From positions 401,981 through 465,980 of the forward strand of contig JALRMH010000028.1 in the NCBI GenBank assembly GCA_026119935.1: a stretch of DNA of 64,000 nucleotides, written 5' to 3'. Both the position numbers and the translations under genes were made by a program. The notes under the pieces were generated by a model, which saw only the letters and a list, made by a program, of their open reading frames with translations, was not told the DNA's origin and did not search any database. Below, piece by piece: positions 24,823 to 38,925 of this stretch; position 1 is the first letter of the stretch, and each line of letters starts with the position of its first letter. Origin of the DNA: Endothia cerciana. Its lineage: Eukaryota; Ascomycota; Sordariomycetes; Diaporthales; Cryphonectriaceae.

Positions 24823-27800
24823 TACCATGGTAGGTCTCATCACCTTGATGGCGTCGACATCAGCACCCCCCCCCCCTGGTAGACTCTCCGGGCTGCCGGC
24901 GTCGACACGAAAGGAGAGGACCCCAACAGGCCCTGAGCTGGCTGGCAGCATAGGCGAGATGACTGCCATGGACCGGTGATTGGCAGACGCTCCTGAGGAG
25001 ACCTCCTGTCGCAGGGTATGGATGGCCACATGCAGGGTCGCTGTCTATTCCAAGAAGTTTCCTGACCACATTCAAGCACTGAGGAGTGCCACTATCGGGC
25101 CAGCTGGCCAATTGCACGGCCAGCCCTAATCCACACTGAGACTGCCGGCGATGTGACGAGGGATCGCCACCCATCCGCCGGTGGCCGTATCAGGAAACCT
25201 GGCAATGACCCGGACGCGAGTTATCAGGGCAACGAATGCCGCGCTTCACATGGCCAATCATCCCGACTACGACGTGGAGTTCCCTTCAAGGTTCTCACGC
25301 AGCGAGACACTGGCGAGGATATGACGCTGAGGAGGGTGTGAATTGCACACCCTCGCACGCCCTCACTACATCCAACGTCAGTGATCAACCCAGAATCCAG
25401 CTCCACAACTTTGAACGGGTTTAAGATGCGGAGATTAACGGTCGATTACAAGCGAGTGGGCCTCCTCCCCGCTGGTGGCCCACATCACGAAACTACATCT
25501 CCGTGAGCCTACGCGCGACGACATCGTCTCTCGACAGGCCAGGCGCTCCGTAACGCACCTTGGCAGGGTTAAATCTCGACATGGTTCCAGTTGGACGAGC
25601 AACTTCGATTCGATACGAGCTATTTCTTTCGGCTCCAGGGGACAAGGGCTCGCAATATTCTCCGGACTCTGAGTCGTTTCAAGATGGAACTCGCGCTGCT
25701 CTGGCTGCCGCCGCTTATCCTCTCTGTTGCACGGGACGAGGTACGACAGGTGCATTCAAAGCCACTGTGCATGACCACCGAGGACAGACCGCTCCCGTGG
25801 TATGAGAATGTGCCACTTGTGGCAGGCTGGCGATTCGCCTGGCACGCCATGAACATCGAGGCTGCCGAACCTCACAGCCTGTGCATCTGGATCCTGCTGC
25901 ACCGGCTCTCCTCGCGTGCATGCCCGGCGAGACGAGTGTAACATTACTGTATACCGAACGGTCATTTGTGATGTAAAGGCAGATTTACCCAGATATGCTT
26001 GCGGTATCAATACCAGTACCAGAAAACCAGCGCTACCACGGGGCCCTTTCTTCAAGATGAGAAAGTCATCGAAATAATGAAGTACCTTGATGAAAAAACG
26101 GGCCACCACGGGTGATTGACACCTGATCACGGAAGAGCCCAGTGGGCCGTGACGGCCCGCCCCCACGACGATTCAGCGGGTCACTACCCCATGCCTCGTG
26201 GGTCATTCAGAATTTTGGTGATCATTTTCCCGGCCAGGCAGCTCGCGGCAAAGTTATGCGGGCAACAAAGCCAAGGGGAGAGCTTGCAGGTGTTGCAAAC
26301 CTGGTGCTCCTAAACTGGAGCCGAGCAGGATTACGGTTCGCGCTGTCGGACAACCCCAAGCTCAAAATTTTCCTGCAGGATATCTCATCGTGGGATTGTC
26401 CCTAGAGGTAGGCTGGTGTCCACATTTCTCAGACCGTCCGGATTACTTGGGGAGAAAAAACCCCAAAAAAGAAGAAAAAAAAAACCACCCTTTTTTTCTT
26501 CATATTTGCCCCAAGGCAGTCGGCAGTCTTGTGGATACCCAGGGGGAAAGACTGCACGATGCTTCACCTGAGGTCATTATACATGCCGACATCCACTCCT
26601 AGGGCCACATGCTGCAAGCAGCTTCACGGGCATGCTGGAGCACACCCACGATCCACTCTGCCGCGTAGGCGAGCACGCGGAAGCCTGTGGCGTGCCAGGT
26701 ACGACTGAACTGTGATTCGCAAGCCGGGCAGTTTGATATCCAGGGCTCAAGTCCAGGCACATAGCCTCGCAGAGGCGGAACAGCCATAAGATGTTCCTAC
26801 TGTCTCGTGCCTCTTTGGCAAACCTGCAAGATCGAATACGATATCCCCCTGGGGCCCCCCCCTTGGTGTCTCCTCTCGTCTGTGCCGTCCCAGCCCGGCC
26901 GCTGGAGCCGGGCACTGCCGGGGTGATGAGCAGCCGTAGACCCGCCTTTACGGAGGCCGATGCGGGGGTTGTTGGCTGATCTTCCTGCAGCCTGCCGAGC
27001 AACGACCACGGCGATGATGACATCGGGCGTCGAGTAGTCTTTTCCAACTCATGTCCTTATTCCCGGCCCGTCATCCCTCTCCGTCCTCACATTTCAGGGC
27101 CCACGATGTGGGTTTTGCACTCACGCGGAGTCGCGCGGATTCACGGTACTGGGCACATCAGGTCCTCTACCATAGTATGGCGTCGACTGAGGAAATGTCC
27201 TCAATGATCCAGGCCCGACGATAGAGATCCCGTGACCACTGTTCATCACGCGCGCCCTCGCCGCTGTCGTGTTCGCATGCTGCGGCTTCAGAGCTACGCG
27301 GCGAGACAGCCCTCTTCGGGCAGTGTGCATTTCACCCGCGACGAACATGGCCATCCCGCGTCAGTTCCTGAAGTAGAAGACCAGACAAACGGGAGGCCGA
27401 GGCCCAGGCAGTCCTAGAGACCCGGACTGCGCCCTCAGATCCGGGGAGCCAAGCTGGATCTCCGTGATGGGGGAGGAGGGAAGATATTGGGTTGGCGGAA
27501 GGTCACACCGGCGCAATCCGCAGGACCCGCCGACTGAGCAGGGAACTGTCCCGAGGTTTATTTATTTGGAACCGGTCGGGAAGAGCAGCAGAGCGATCGA
27601 TCCGGTGAACCTAGGTTGTGATATTGTCGACGTTTCTACCCTCGGGCGCGGAGACCTATGACTTGAGGACCACGCCCACCATGGAGCTAGGCGCCAAGGG
27701 TCAATCAAGTATTACTCGAGCGGCCAGAACATGCACGACCAAGTGTCCTTCAGCAACATGATCAAGGAGGATGTCAGGTGTTCTCAGGAAGCTTCAGCAC

Positions 27801-30731
27801 CAGTACAGCCAGCCCAGCAAAAGAATTTCGAACTAGAACGCCGCAGCAGTCCAGAGCCGCGGGGTTGATGGGCTAAGCCCCAGATGAGAAGGTGTCCCAA
27901 CTGGGAGATGCGCAGCCAGACAGCGAGCCGAGGGTACGTGCACCCGGGGACGAGGGTGAGTTCAAGGAAAGTAAAATTGTGTAGGCCGCTAAGCTAAGAT
28001 TGATAAATTGTACTAGACCTTGACGAACATCGCACTGATTTTTTGTCGATGCTACTACCATGGTAGTATGGGATGCTCGCGACAACAAGGCAACATGATA
28101 TCTCAGAGCCAGCCCCCAACACCTCAGTCCGTTGGGAAGGCCAGAGATAAGACGTCATCGTCAGTAAAGAGGCCGATCTAGAGAACTATTTACCTGTGCG
28201 ACCAGAGTTTCGTCGCGTCCGGTAGGATTCTTGCCCCCCCCCCCTCCCTTCCTCCTCCCTTCACACGGTGCCTTGCATGCTGAGGTCATCACCATCGGCT
28301 CCTGTCCCTGGCCTGTCTGCGACCCTGGCCTGGCCCTTCAGAGGGGGAGCGGCTATTTCCGGCGTTCGGCTTTCGCTTGTCATGGTACTACTGTACTCTG
28401 GTAGTAGCCTCACACGACATGGTCTCGTCTCATCAGCCAGCCTAGCCTGGCCTGTCCATGCTACGTCGGCCGCCAGGATTCATGTGCGCGGTCTCCCTTT
28501 CTACGCCGTTTATGATGACGGCAAGAAGAAAATTTTTTCCTCGACTTCTTGACAGGGCCACAGGGCTGATGCTCTGGCCTGTCCGACGCCCCCCTCCCCA
28601 CCCCGGATGGCCGTGGCAGGATGTCAGGAGGAGTGCGTCTAGTCATTTGGTCTCTTTATTTTTTGTGTCACGCGGCGGGTCCTGGCGCCCAGCCCGGTCG
28701 TTGACTATCACCATGATGACCTGGCCGATCCATCTCGGGAAAATGCCCTAGCTAGTCGAGATTCCATGAAGCATATCATGAAGCAGGATGAGATCGGTCT
28801 GGTGGGCTGCGCGCGCATTGTAGCCTCTATCGTCTGGAGCTAAAACGAAAACACAATGAATCCACATTCGCCATGACAGTCCCGCAGGGAGCGGAGCTTC
28901 TTCCGCACACGAAGAACTGGTCCTGACGGCAACCTGTTGTTCCGAAGCTGTCAAACCTGGCAGGACCACGACCCCACTGGAGAGGACTCTGGTTCAAGGC
29001 TGGACGAAAGGACCCCTCAAGCTCTAACCAGGACGATCGTGCCGCTGCAAGCGCCCACTCGATATCCTGCAGCGAATCAATCTAACTACTATAGTAGAGA
29101 TGATCACGCCTCTGGATCTCTCCGATACCGACGCACTCCACTCTCCTCTCCACTTCCGAACGCGCGTTCCAGCCCATCGGGTCGGCGAGCAGCATTATCA
29201 AATATCGAGTGTGCATCCCGCGAGAAGATTTCCAAGTTGAGCACACCCACCCAAGGATCCCAAGATAAACCTCACCCGTGAAGGGACCATTCATGAAAGC
29301 CAGAGCCTCTTCGTTCCCCACGCTAGTAGGGATGAGCCTGGGGGTACTATGGTAGAGCTCCCCTGGTATACGTTCATTTGGGATGAGGGTTACCACGGTA
29401 GCTGCCAGGGCACTGCGGGATTGGCTTCCATTTTCGAGGCCGGCGACGGGGTTGGGGGAATTTGTTCGCTCATTTGGTATGGATCACGACACGGAAGATG
29501 CCACTGATGAGATCTTCACGATCGATACTCGCGTCTCATACCCTACGCAGATCGAAGCCCCTGAGGACCCTGGGAAGACGGAGATTCCCCTTTGGAACTT
29601 ATCTCTAAAGTCACAATTCGCTCTTCACGCCGGCCGCGAAATGATACCCCTCAGGGCTCAGCTGATACCATCAATGCCGAGAGGGAGGACGTCCAACCCA
29701 TCTCTCGCTGCTCGGAAACCGCCCCCTCCCCCCGGCGCGCGATAAGGCCGCTGGGCCCGCTGGACCGTTTCCTTCCATGCCAAAGCTGAGATCCGGAGCT
29801 GAAGATGCCGACGATCACCGATAAACCCAATTCGAGTTCTACTGCTGTCTCCGCCACGGCTGAACGCTCCTCTGTTAGGTGACCCCACCCCCCACACGGT
29901 CTTGATTTACACGAGGCATCTTTGCAACAGACCTGTCTACCGGGGGTTTGGGGCGCGGTGGGGGGGGGGGGGTGCCGTTCCTGACCACGGCGATAGTGCT
30001 TACGGTGGAACCAGGGAAATCTGATACACCAACACACCACGACCAGTACGTCGCTCTCTGGAGGGAGCTCTCCCGCCCGGCGTGTGAGGTCACCTCCCTG
30101 GCCCCGGGCCCCACACTCGGCATCCCAAGCCAGCCTCGTGGCCTGTCGAGGCCGCAGCCAACGTTCTTTTCTTGGGCGTGTGAGGTCTTCGACCTCAAGG
30201 CCCGGCGCGTCAACTGGTCCCACCAGAGGAAAATTTACCCTACTGGGCAACACACTGGCTCGCAAGCGCTTACTGACGAGGCCTTGGCGTGCTCACCATG
30301 CCAGATCTGATCCCCCACCCTCGCCCTACGAGGCACTATCTACACACGTACACTGCTGGGCGATGCAAGCGCACACCCCCAGTGCCTTCAACGCCCATCC
30401 AGGCCCCCCCAGTGACACCGTACTGGCCTCGGGGGTGACACCTGCAGGTCATAGCGCACGCAAATATCGAAACTGACCTTTCAATCCTCGCATGGGGATT
30501 CTGCCCCCCCTTGCACATGGGCGTCCCTACGCTGGAACGAAGCTGGAGTTCATGCCGGCACATTTCTGAGCAGTCGTATTATCCTCCCCCCCCCCCCCCG
30601 CAATCTCATTTACGGACTACCACGGCATGGTAGGAGTAGTCGTCGTGGCTTGCTCGCTTCGCCCGTCACAGGGTCAAAAGGTGCGGTGGCCTTCGCCGGC
30701 AGGCCAACGCTGCCCTGAAGATACCATGGTA
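24823..30731. repeat. Cluster of TACYATRGTA palindromes
   Basis: Copies start at 24823, 27168, 28056, 29087, 29345 and 30722. The copy at 28053-28068 extends to a perfect 16-bp palindrome (TACTACCATGGTAGTA), and that at 29086-29097 to a perfect 12-bp palindrome. All are intergenic. Confidence 0.7.
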
Positions 30732-31888
30732 GAACGCTCTCCGGCTAGTTCAAGTCCACAGAGCCTGTGGGATCCCGAGACTGGCCGGCGAACCTCCCGG
30801 CGATGGACGACCCCGGTGGGCACAGCATCACGGCGGGCAGAATAGGACGCTGGCCCCCGGGGCCGGGGGAGGGGGGGTGCACGGTGATCCTAATCCTTGG
30901 CATGCTTGGACGTTATCGTCCGTGGTCAGATGATTTACACGCGACGCAGCGAGGGGCCGATACCCGTCGACATCAGCACTATCCGGTTCCTCATCTCCAC
31001 CCGTTGACCCCGTGACCGTCATCAATCTGGGATTAACAACATTGCGTTCGCTTAGGTTGCAACGAGAACCAACATGCCGGGACAACTAGTACAGTCTCGG
31101 AGGACTAAGCTCCTACCGAACCGGAGAACAGTCGATGATCATGATGTGGGGGCTCGACGCAGCATCGCCGTGGCTCACCAGGCTGCCTCGATAAACCTCG
31201 TCGATATCAGACCAGGAGGGGAGTATCACGTCCGGCTTGGTATGCACACGCCGTCTCCAGGGCCCTCCTTCTCCTTGGCGGCGGAAGTCGTGACCGCTCA
31301 TGTCCGAGACGAGACTTCTCCCTTTGATAGTGATTCACGTCACACGAGGTGAGGGCGCCAGTGTGCCCAGGTGCCCTTCGCATCTCTTCCCGTTCACGTA
31401 CTTTACATGCTCGAGCAACTACTAGGCAGATGTCTGGGGTGGCGGCCCTGCCTGCCGTCGTGGCTCCCTGCCCTGCTGCTATCTCCTGCGGATGAGCGAT
31501 GGCTGCTGGAGGGTACGCCCTGATAGGCTGGACCATGCCGCTGTCAACATCGATGGCTGGCTTGGCGGCTTAAAAGGCACGTGGATGTGTCGATAACCAA
31601 CACCGGATCTCGCCCGATATGAGATGTCGCCGCAGGTGTGCTTCATCACACAGTTAAGCTACTCTGCTTCAGGATCTGCCAAAGGAGCACACGCCAGAAC
31701 CATATCAATATCACACATGGCAGCTAGTGGCACATGACTCGCCGCCTCAGCTGGATCCTACATATGATACGCAGATGAGTTCTGAGGGGCATCAATAGAC
31801 CACCACCCACCTCGCAGCATCCAAGATACAATGGACCGTAATGCCCGAGGAAGAGGGTGTGGTGGCCATCCATATCTTCACACCCCCC

Positions 31889-31896
<8 letters not shown>

Positions 31897-31922
<26 letters not shown>
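31897..31922. repeat. (CA)13 microsatellite
   Basis: Pure CA run following a C-rich stretch; intergenic. Confidence 0.95.
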
Positions 31923-32383
31923 TCTCGAAGTCCCTCACCCCGCACCGACCTGCACATAACCCGCAGCATGCATGCACAGCAGCATGCGGGCGATGACCTT
32001 TTGTCGTCACCCCCTCCACACACTCTCCCTCTTTTCCGGTTCACAGAAGTTAACTACCCCCGTTTATACCCCGCCGCCATCTACTATGTAATAGTCGTCG
32101 GGCGCTATGCCTGTACCAAGCGCTATGGCTGGCCCCTGAGGGATTCTGAGTGGAGTCCCAACAGCTTGGGGCTGTCCGACGTGCGAGAGAGGCAGCGAGC
32201 CGACGCCGTGCCTGGTTTCAACCCCCCATGGGAGGAATGGGTGTTGCGGGCGCCCACATCCTCCTCTCCCCCATACGCCGTTACTGGCCGAGCCGTATAT
32301 GCGCGCTGCAGGTCGGTCCTCTGGGGGCTGGTCTGTTGCTACGCAGTGCGCTGAGGATGGTACCTGGTTGTATGTGTGCAGGA

Positions 32384-32402
32384 GTGTGTGTGTGTGTGTG
32401 TC
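32384..32402. repeat. (GT)n microsatellite
   Basis: Short pure GT run; intergenic. Confidence 0.9.
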
Positions 32403-33636
32403 TGGTTCGTCTTGGTCTCTCTGCCTTGCTATGGTGCATACCAGCGGCGGGTCTAGGGGGCATATCAGCCAGCCAGTGCCCCCCCCTCCGCGCTCCAACG
32501 GGGGAAGCGAGAGGTCGGGGCCGCTCTGGGGGGACACCTGCGCTTCATCGGACTCGCCTCTGGCGCCCAGCGCTCTGTCGCCGACGCGCCGGCCACAGCG
32601 GGCTCGCCACGCCAGCCAAGTCCTCGGCTATGCTTGCCAGGGCGCCCAGGCCGGCCCTGTCCCCCAGCCTGTAGCCTTTACGCCCAGACGCGCCCGAGAC
32701 CGTTTTCGGCATGCCGATGAGCCAGCCATACGAGGAACCCCCCAACCCACCTGCCCTTTCTGATTGATGGACGGGGCCCGGGGGAGGGGGGGCGGGCGAG
32801 ACCCGATAGCATCGAACGGACGGGTCATTTTGTTTTTTTTTTCTTCACGCGCGGGCTCGATTCGCTGCTAGATGGTGAGCCGTTTGATGCTCGGTGAGCT
32901 GTTCTCCTGCAGCCAGGCGGTACCGGTTGCTACGTGCAGTGTTGCTTTTTCCATCCCTCCCCCAGTCTTCGCTTGGATGTGGACGTGCCACTGCAATCTG
33001 GCTATATTCGGTCCCCCCCCTCCGGAACGCCGCGCCTCGGTCTCACGATTACCGCGCTGCATGGTGTGTCGGCAACGTCATGATGCCACGATACTTTCCG
33101 TATTTTTCATGCAAGGTAAGCACACCAGCATGGCCGATCCGGCCTAGACACGGCGGAACGGGAGGTGGCGACGCCCATATGGACACACAGGCAGGCAGGC
33201 AGGCGGGCAAAGCATGCAAGTCGGGTGTTAACACCCGCCCGAGTCTCACGGCAGCAGCAGGCCCTAAAAACACCATGCCGTGGAACACACCCGTGACGGT
33301 TGGCTGAGGGGACGCCTACCGGGGACTCGCCCCCCTAGCCTCTATGGGCGTGTCAGGCTGGGCTGGGACGGGCTCGTACGCACTATTGCTGTCCCGGTGG
33401 CCGAGCCTGTGGCTCTTTCTTCAAGAAGGTGACCTGATGGCTGCCGTCCCGTGGGACGAGGTCATGTGAGCCTCCTGTGGGAGGCTGTCAGGGGGGCTGC
33501 GTAGCTCGCGGAGGGAGACCCGACACGGCATGGAGTGCCGGGTGAGGTCGGACGTGTCTACCCGTGCTGCTCTGCTCGTGGTCGTGGCCCAACGAACCAC
33601 GGCATATCGTGTCGCATGTCAAAGGTGTGTGTGTGT

Positions 33637-33642
<6 letters not shown>

Positions 33643-33668
<26 letters not shown>

Positions 33669-33669
33669 A
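33643..33669. repeat. (CT)13 microsatellite
   Basis: Pure CT run preceded by GTGTGTGT; intergenic. Confidence 0.95.
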
Positions 33670-34965
33670 CGGCGACCGTGCGCTCAACGTACCTCATGGG
33701 GCGACAAGCTGTCCCTCGCCCTCATCCTGTGCCACCACCAAGCCCAGACCCGGCTACGGCTGCCCTCCTGGATTCCCAGAAGGCCCCGGCATGATGATCA
33801 CCCAATGCTACTCCCCATATTGCGCGGACTCTATGCTCCTGAGCAGCCGGCTATACGTCCCCATCATTCTTTCTCGCTCGACGGGAACGTTCGGGGAGAG
33901 GCCAGATACTGACCACACAGCAGACCTCCCGCCCCCCTCACCACACGAAGTCACCCGCCGGCTTCCCCCTTCCAGCCAGACCTGCATCCCTGGACCACTT
34001 GGGTACGGCTCCCGCATCACACAGGCACAGCACCTACTACCTATCGCATCCCCTCCCCCCCAGACCCGAAGGCTCGGCGGGGTAGAGGGTGCGAAGTGAC
34101 TGCTCAGCTGTCACAGAGGCGACCGAGACCCCTCGCGGGCACGGATACGGGTACGGGCAGGCACGACAGCACGGTGTGGCAGATCCCCCGGTGGAAGGGA
34201 GGGGGGCGAGGTTCAACGGATGGGGGGCGACCGACGACAGTTGATCGCCGGCGGGGGCTCGGGTCAAGATCCTCTTTTTCTTTTCGTCCCCTAGCCTTGT
34301 CTCTACCTGTCTGAGGCGCTCTGGTTGTAAGTTACCCGATCGGATCGGACGAGGGAGATCAGGCCAGGCCATCCGGCAAGTCACGCCGTCATAGTACTCG
34401 GGGCGCTGAAAAGAAGGTGGGGGGGGGGGGCCACACTTGTGCCACTGGCACACACTTGACCTTGGACCAAGTGGGCTGACTGTCTTGTATCTGTGTATCT
34501 CATTTGTGGCAGGAGGGAATAGATGGGGAGTTCTAGTCATGCAGCCGCCCAGTGTGCTGCTGCAACGCTGCGACGAGGTGCGTTTCCGCACCTCCAGGGA
34601 ATGCACCGCCAGTGCCGGCTGGTTACCTAGTTGACGTTGCACAGCGTCGCCATATTCTGCTTTCCGTTTGTTTTTTTGTTGTTGTTTTTTAACCTCCGCT
34701 AATGCATCCTCCCGGCCGGGCGATGAGTAAGTGGGTATGGACGTCCAGGGCAGACCAGAGCATGTCCCGGCATTCCCCCCGGATGTTGAGGACGACACGG
34801 CACAACATGTCACTAGTATGATGTGATTCGGGCCTCGGCGGTGTTCCTGGCCACAATCACAACCCGACACGACAGATGTTGCGGACTGGCCCTTCCCAAC
34901 ACAAGCTATACATTATACACCCCTCTGGTGTGAATATGCCGAGATTGGTCCGCCCGCGCGTTCGT

Positions 34966-37314
34966 TTAGGAGGAGGGTATTGTCACCTGGAAGACCAGCG
35001 CTTGGTTGTCCAGGGTGTAACCCGAGCTGTCGGCGTAGGTGAACTGGCCGGAATTGAGGTGGCCGTCTTGCGTGATGAAGTCGTTGTCGCTCATGCTGAT
35101 GACGAAGTAGTTCGTCCCGGGATCCTCGTGGTCGACCGGCGCGAGTGCGATCGACTCCCATTTCTCATTCTGTGTAGGGGTCAGAAGCTAGTTCGACATT
35201 GTCCCGGTGTGGTTGTCGATGGTGGTCCTCGCGATACCTAGGTCTAGGAACCTCGTGGGCGTTGGGACCAGGAGAGCTTCGGCTTACCAGCAAGGTGCTA
35301 TTCTGATCACCGCCGTTGTGCATCCCAAACCTCCCCAGCTGGGAGTTCACGTTGAAATCCAAGAAGGGGCAGTACGTCGCGGCCGTGATGGCGGAATCCA
35401 GATCCCCGTCGCTGTCCGCCACGGCGCAGGTCTCGCAGTCATACGCATCCCCAGCGATGTCGGTGGCCCCGGAGATATCAAAGACGTCGATGTGCCGGTA
35501 GACGCTCAGGGACTCGGACTGGCCGTGGCCGAAAGCCCGAGTCGCGGGCGAGCACGAGGAACTGGCCGTTGGGCAGCGCGTGGATCTCGGACTGCGCGGC
35601 GACCCCTGGGGTTCTTTGACGCCTTGGCGGTGTAGTCGTCGTAGAACGGCAGCGGGACGACGTACTCGGCGATGTAGACAGGCGCCAGCTTGTCCGAGAC
35701 GTCGTAGATGAGTAGGCGGGCGTTTTGCTCGGTCTGCGACGCCAGGCCCTGGGGATCGTCAGAAACCCAGCGGATACGTATGATACCATGTCTTGAGGTG
35801 GAGTATTGTCTTCTTTCTTTGGCGTCAAATCACTATGCTTTGGAACTTACCCCTTCCTGGTTGGCCGCCGCTTGTAGCAGAACGCAGAGCGTCTCGCCAT
35901 CAGCGGACGCAGAAAGCCCTTCGAAGCCTGCCCAGCCCTCCGACGTCAGTGATCTGTTCTCCAGACACCCTTTCAGAACTCCAGAAGACCCTGGTCCTGC
36001 GGGTGCCGCTTACCATGGTTGTTATCTCTTCCCGTCGGGTTGTCTGCAGGAGACACGTCGTCGTCGTCCAGGTCCTCCCAGACGGGTGGGGAGTCGGCAG
36101 AGAAGGAATCAGGGCCGTTGCGCTTGGGGACGATCGCCTCAGGGGGCCGGATGGCAGAGATGATCGTCCCGTTGGAGTCAAACAGCCAGACGTACGGTCC
36201 GCACTCATCGCTGACCCAGAACGTCCCGTCGCTGTTGACGACGAGGCCCTCAGCGTCCACGGAGATATGCGTCTGCGCCGTGCCGTTGTCCAGATCATTT
36301 GCCGAAGCCATCACCTGTCCAGGTCGCCGCCGGAAGGAGCGGAAAGCCGTCGTATGACAGCCCACCCGAGCCCGTCGCGTCGAGACCCGTGGTGTGCTGT
36401 CCGTCTGGCCCGGAGAACAGGATCGTGTCGAGATAGGTGAAGTTCAGATTCGGTGATGCCGGGTCCTCGACCGTGGCCGTCCGGCTGGAGGCTGAGACTG
36501 ATGTTGAACTTGTGCACACGGTTGATGAAGTTCAAGGTCCCCTCCGTGTTCCTACGATCTTCAGTCAGCTTTTGCATTGACCGTCGTCTAGGTGAATCTG
36601 AAACATTGTCTCTCCTATGTTTGTCTCTTTAAGTTGAGACAACGGAGCCTCCACTTGAAGTGCCGAGCCCAGCAAGATCCCAAATATAATCATCTCAAGA
36701 GGGATTTCAAGGGGTGAGGGTTCATGCCCAGACGCCTTCCCCCGTTTCCGCCGTCTCGACGTCTAAACATAGCTGGATCCCTCACTTATAGGATGTCAAG
36801 CGGACAAGCCGGGCCTCACAAGGAAACAAAATCTCCCAGGGCAGACTCGCCCGCCCTAGGGTCCCAGCAGCACTCGCCGCTCCCTCCCCCTTTCCCACCC
36901 CCCATACCGGCTCTGGGCCCTTTCCCACGTTCGGAGACCGAAGTTCACCGGCCGGGAAGAGAAAGACACACTCACCACCCCCGATCCGGCAGGGCCCACA
37001 ACAGTCCCGTATACGTCTCCCCATCCGCGCTCCTCGCCCAGGAGCCCTGGTCCAGCGCGATCGCGCTGCCTATCCCGCCGATCGTGTCCCCGAACTTGTC
37101 CCTCGCGTCGCCGGGGATGTAGCCGTACCCCGCGAGCTCCGTGTACGCGTAGAACAGGCCGTTGCACGTCGTGGTGTTCACGGCCGAGGTCGTAGCCGAG
37201 GCATCACGTCTCCTGGGGGAGGAGGACGAGGAGGAGGGGGAGGCACCGTGACCCGAGCCCAGGGCCGGGGTTAGGGCCCGTGAGGGCTAGGAGGATAAGG
37301 TACGGAAGGGCCAT
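34966..37314 (-). pseudogene. Phytase-like domain protein gene with multiple frameshifts
   Basis: The minus strand encodes the esterase-like/phytase-like domain family, usually secreted. The ATG at 37314 opens a hydrophobic leader (MALPYLILLALTG). Then come TTTCNGLFYAYTELAGYGYIP, DRGW|NTEGTLNFINRVHKF across a 424-nt intron (36975-36552), ISVDAEGLVVNSDGTFWVSDE, a GFEGLSASADGET exon (35927-35851), FLVLARDSG, and RHIDVFDISGATDI. The last exon (35169-34966) ends in ...VFQVTIPSS. The frame is broken by single extra bases near 36474, 36301, 35606 and at 35531. The leader-to-body and 35.8-kb junctions are also unresolved. No in-frame stop occurs in the corrected frame. It is either a recent pseudogene or a locus with sequence insertions. 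Splice sites are otherwise good (GTGAGT, GTAAGC, GTAAGT). Confidence 0.75.
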
Positions 37315-38925
37315 GGTGAAGACGGCGGAAGGGTGAAGGAAGACAGGAGTGAGGGGGTAGAGGAGGATAGGGCAGTGGCCGAGAAGCGCCTGTTGTATGT
37401 CCCGGTGGTGGGCTGGACCTTGATATGTATCGACGGGGCTCGAAGGGGATGGGCAGATGCCACAGCACAGGATAACACTCCAGCCCGATCACTGGACAGA
37501 CGCAGGGACAGACTGACAGACGGGGATCTACAGGCAGTCAGTATGACTCAGGTACGAACCGGCCACTTGAGCCATGCACTCCACCTCAGCTTCTGGATCA
37601 CCTTGGATCTCCTCGTCTCGCATCACACCTCCCAAGACGGCCCGAGCCTCGGTCGCGGAAGAGGGGGATAGAGACAGGGAGAGGGAGGAGAAAGCACATG
37701 CCCTGCCATGCCCTGCGGCCAGCCCTTCCCGCGACGGGCCTCCCTGCAATCTCATTACGTCGGATCCCCCTTCCTGAGCGGTGACGATACCCCCCACCTC
37801 GCGTCCAGAATGAGGAGGTATGGTGGAGTAGTATTGAAGACCGCGACCCCCAGGACCGGCATCAGCCCCAAGGCGCAAACAGCGCCGCAGGAAGCTCGGC
37901 AGGTTCGGCAACTTTGCCAGGGACGTGCAGATCCCCCCCCCCCCGGCCCTTGAGGTGTTGCCTGCTCGGTCAGAACAATCAGTCTAGTTGCTCTTCAAGA
38001 AAGGGAATCATAATCTCGGGCTGGATTGAACCCACATGCACAATGGCTTGCATGAGACTAGCATCTTCCTTCGGTAGATCTCGCCGCCGGCACGTTGCGC
38101 TGCTCGAGATTCCTATTCGCCTGGCGGCTGGGGACAGGCGTCGCTCTGGACTTCGACACGCGCCTGGCGGGGAGCACGTGGGCAATTGCTGTCTTTGTCC
38201 TGGAGGATATGTAGAGGCTCAAGAAATTGGGAAAAGCAGAGCAACCTTCTCCGTATGGCTAGAGTTAATAATCAGCTCAGTGCAGTTCCCACGGATCCAG
38301 ACACCGAGTAATGCCTGTTCTGAATGTGTCGTGTCTATTGTGGGTTAGGCGTATCACGTAGCTACTTATGGTGACTGACCCTGCCTTCCCAGTCAGGGTC
38401 TACATACCACCAGTCGACGGTTCCCTCACCAGCCATTCTGACCGACCGGATAGGCACTCGAGGCGGACGAGTGGTGGATCCGCTCGGCTCAACCCCTCCT
38501 CCCTCTGCCTTGACTTTTCCTTTGCACTTCCAGCCCTCCCGGATCTCGCCCGATCTTTTGATTCAACTGAAAAATCTGTTGCTCCTAGGCCGAAGAGAAG
38601 GTAGTCCCCTGTTCTCCAACACGCTGCATCGTTTGCATGGCCTCTTCGCAGTGGCTCTCCGCTGACAACTCCACGCCGGATCCTTCTCTCTATGTGGTAT
38701 CATACAAATGAAGCAGGGAATGTGGCAGGTTGGCGCATGCGCTCTTCTGCTCCTTGGAGACGACTCCGCTTCCCTTTCCCGCAGGTCTCGTCCGATCGCT
38801 CATCACGTTCACAGCCCGTAGAGCTCCCAGCCGTCTAGGCCCTGCGTGGGCTCTCCGCGACGACCGGGCTTCTGGGAATCTGCCGTATGTGAGGGGGCAA
38901 ATTCGTTTCGGAACTCCTCCCCAAG
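37315..38925. other. Intergenic between phytase-like gene and CRM1
   Basis: About 1.6 kb without a recognised gene. It must contain the promoter of the phytase-like gene and the 3' region of CRM1. A C run near 37928-37941 is the most obvious structure. Confidence 0.5.

Larger units (their letters stand above)
20894..34965. other. 14-kb gene-poor stretch
   Basis: No gene is recognisable on either strand; most open frames are under 150 codons, and the few longer ones match no family I know. The DNA is rich in C/G homopolymers (for example 30587-30599) and microsatellites. It contains six of the nine TACYATRGTA palindromes of this window. I see no transposase, integrase or reverse-transcriptase motif and no long terminal repeats. 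Strongly decayed elements cannot be ruled out by eye. Confidence 0.55.

Noticed and set aside
11779..34965. Hidden transposon or biosynthetic cluster in the desert
   Set aside because: No transposase, reverse transcriptase, PKS, NRPS or P450 motif was seen on either strand, and no terminal repeats.
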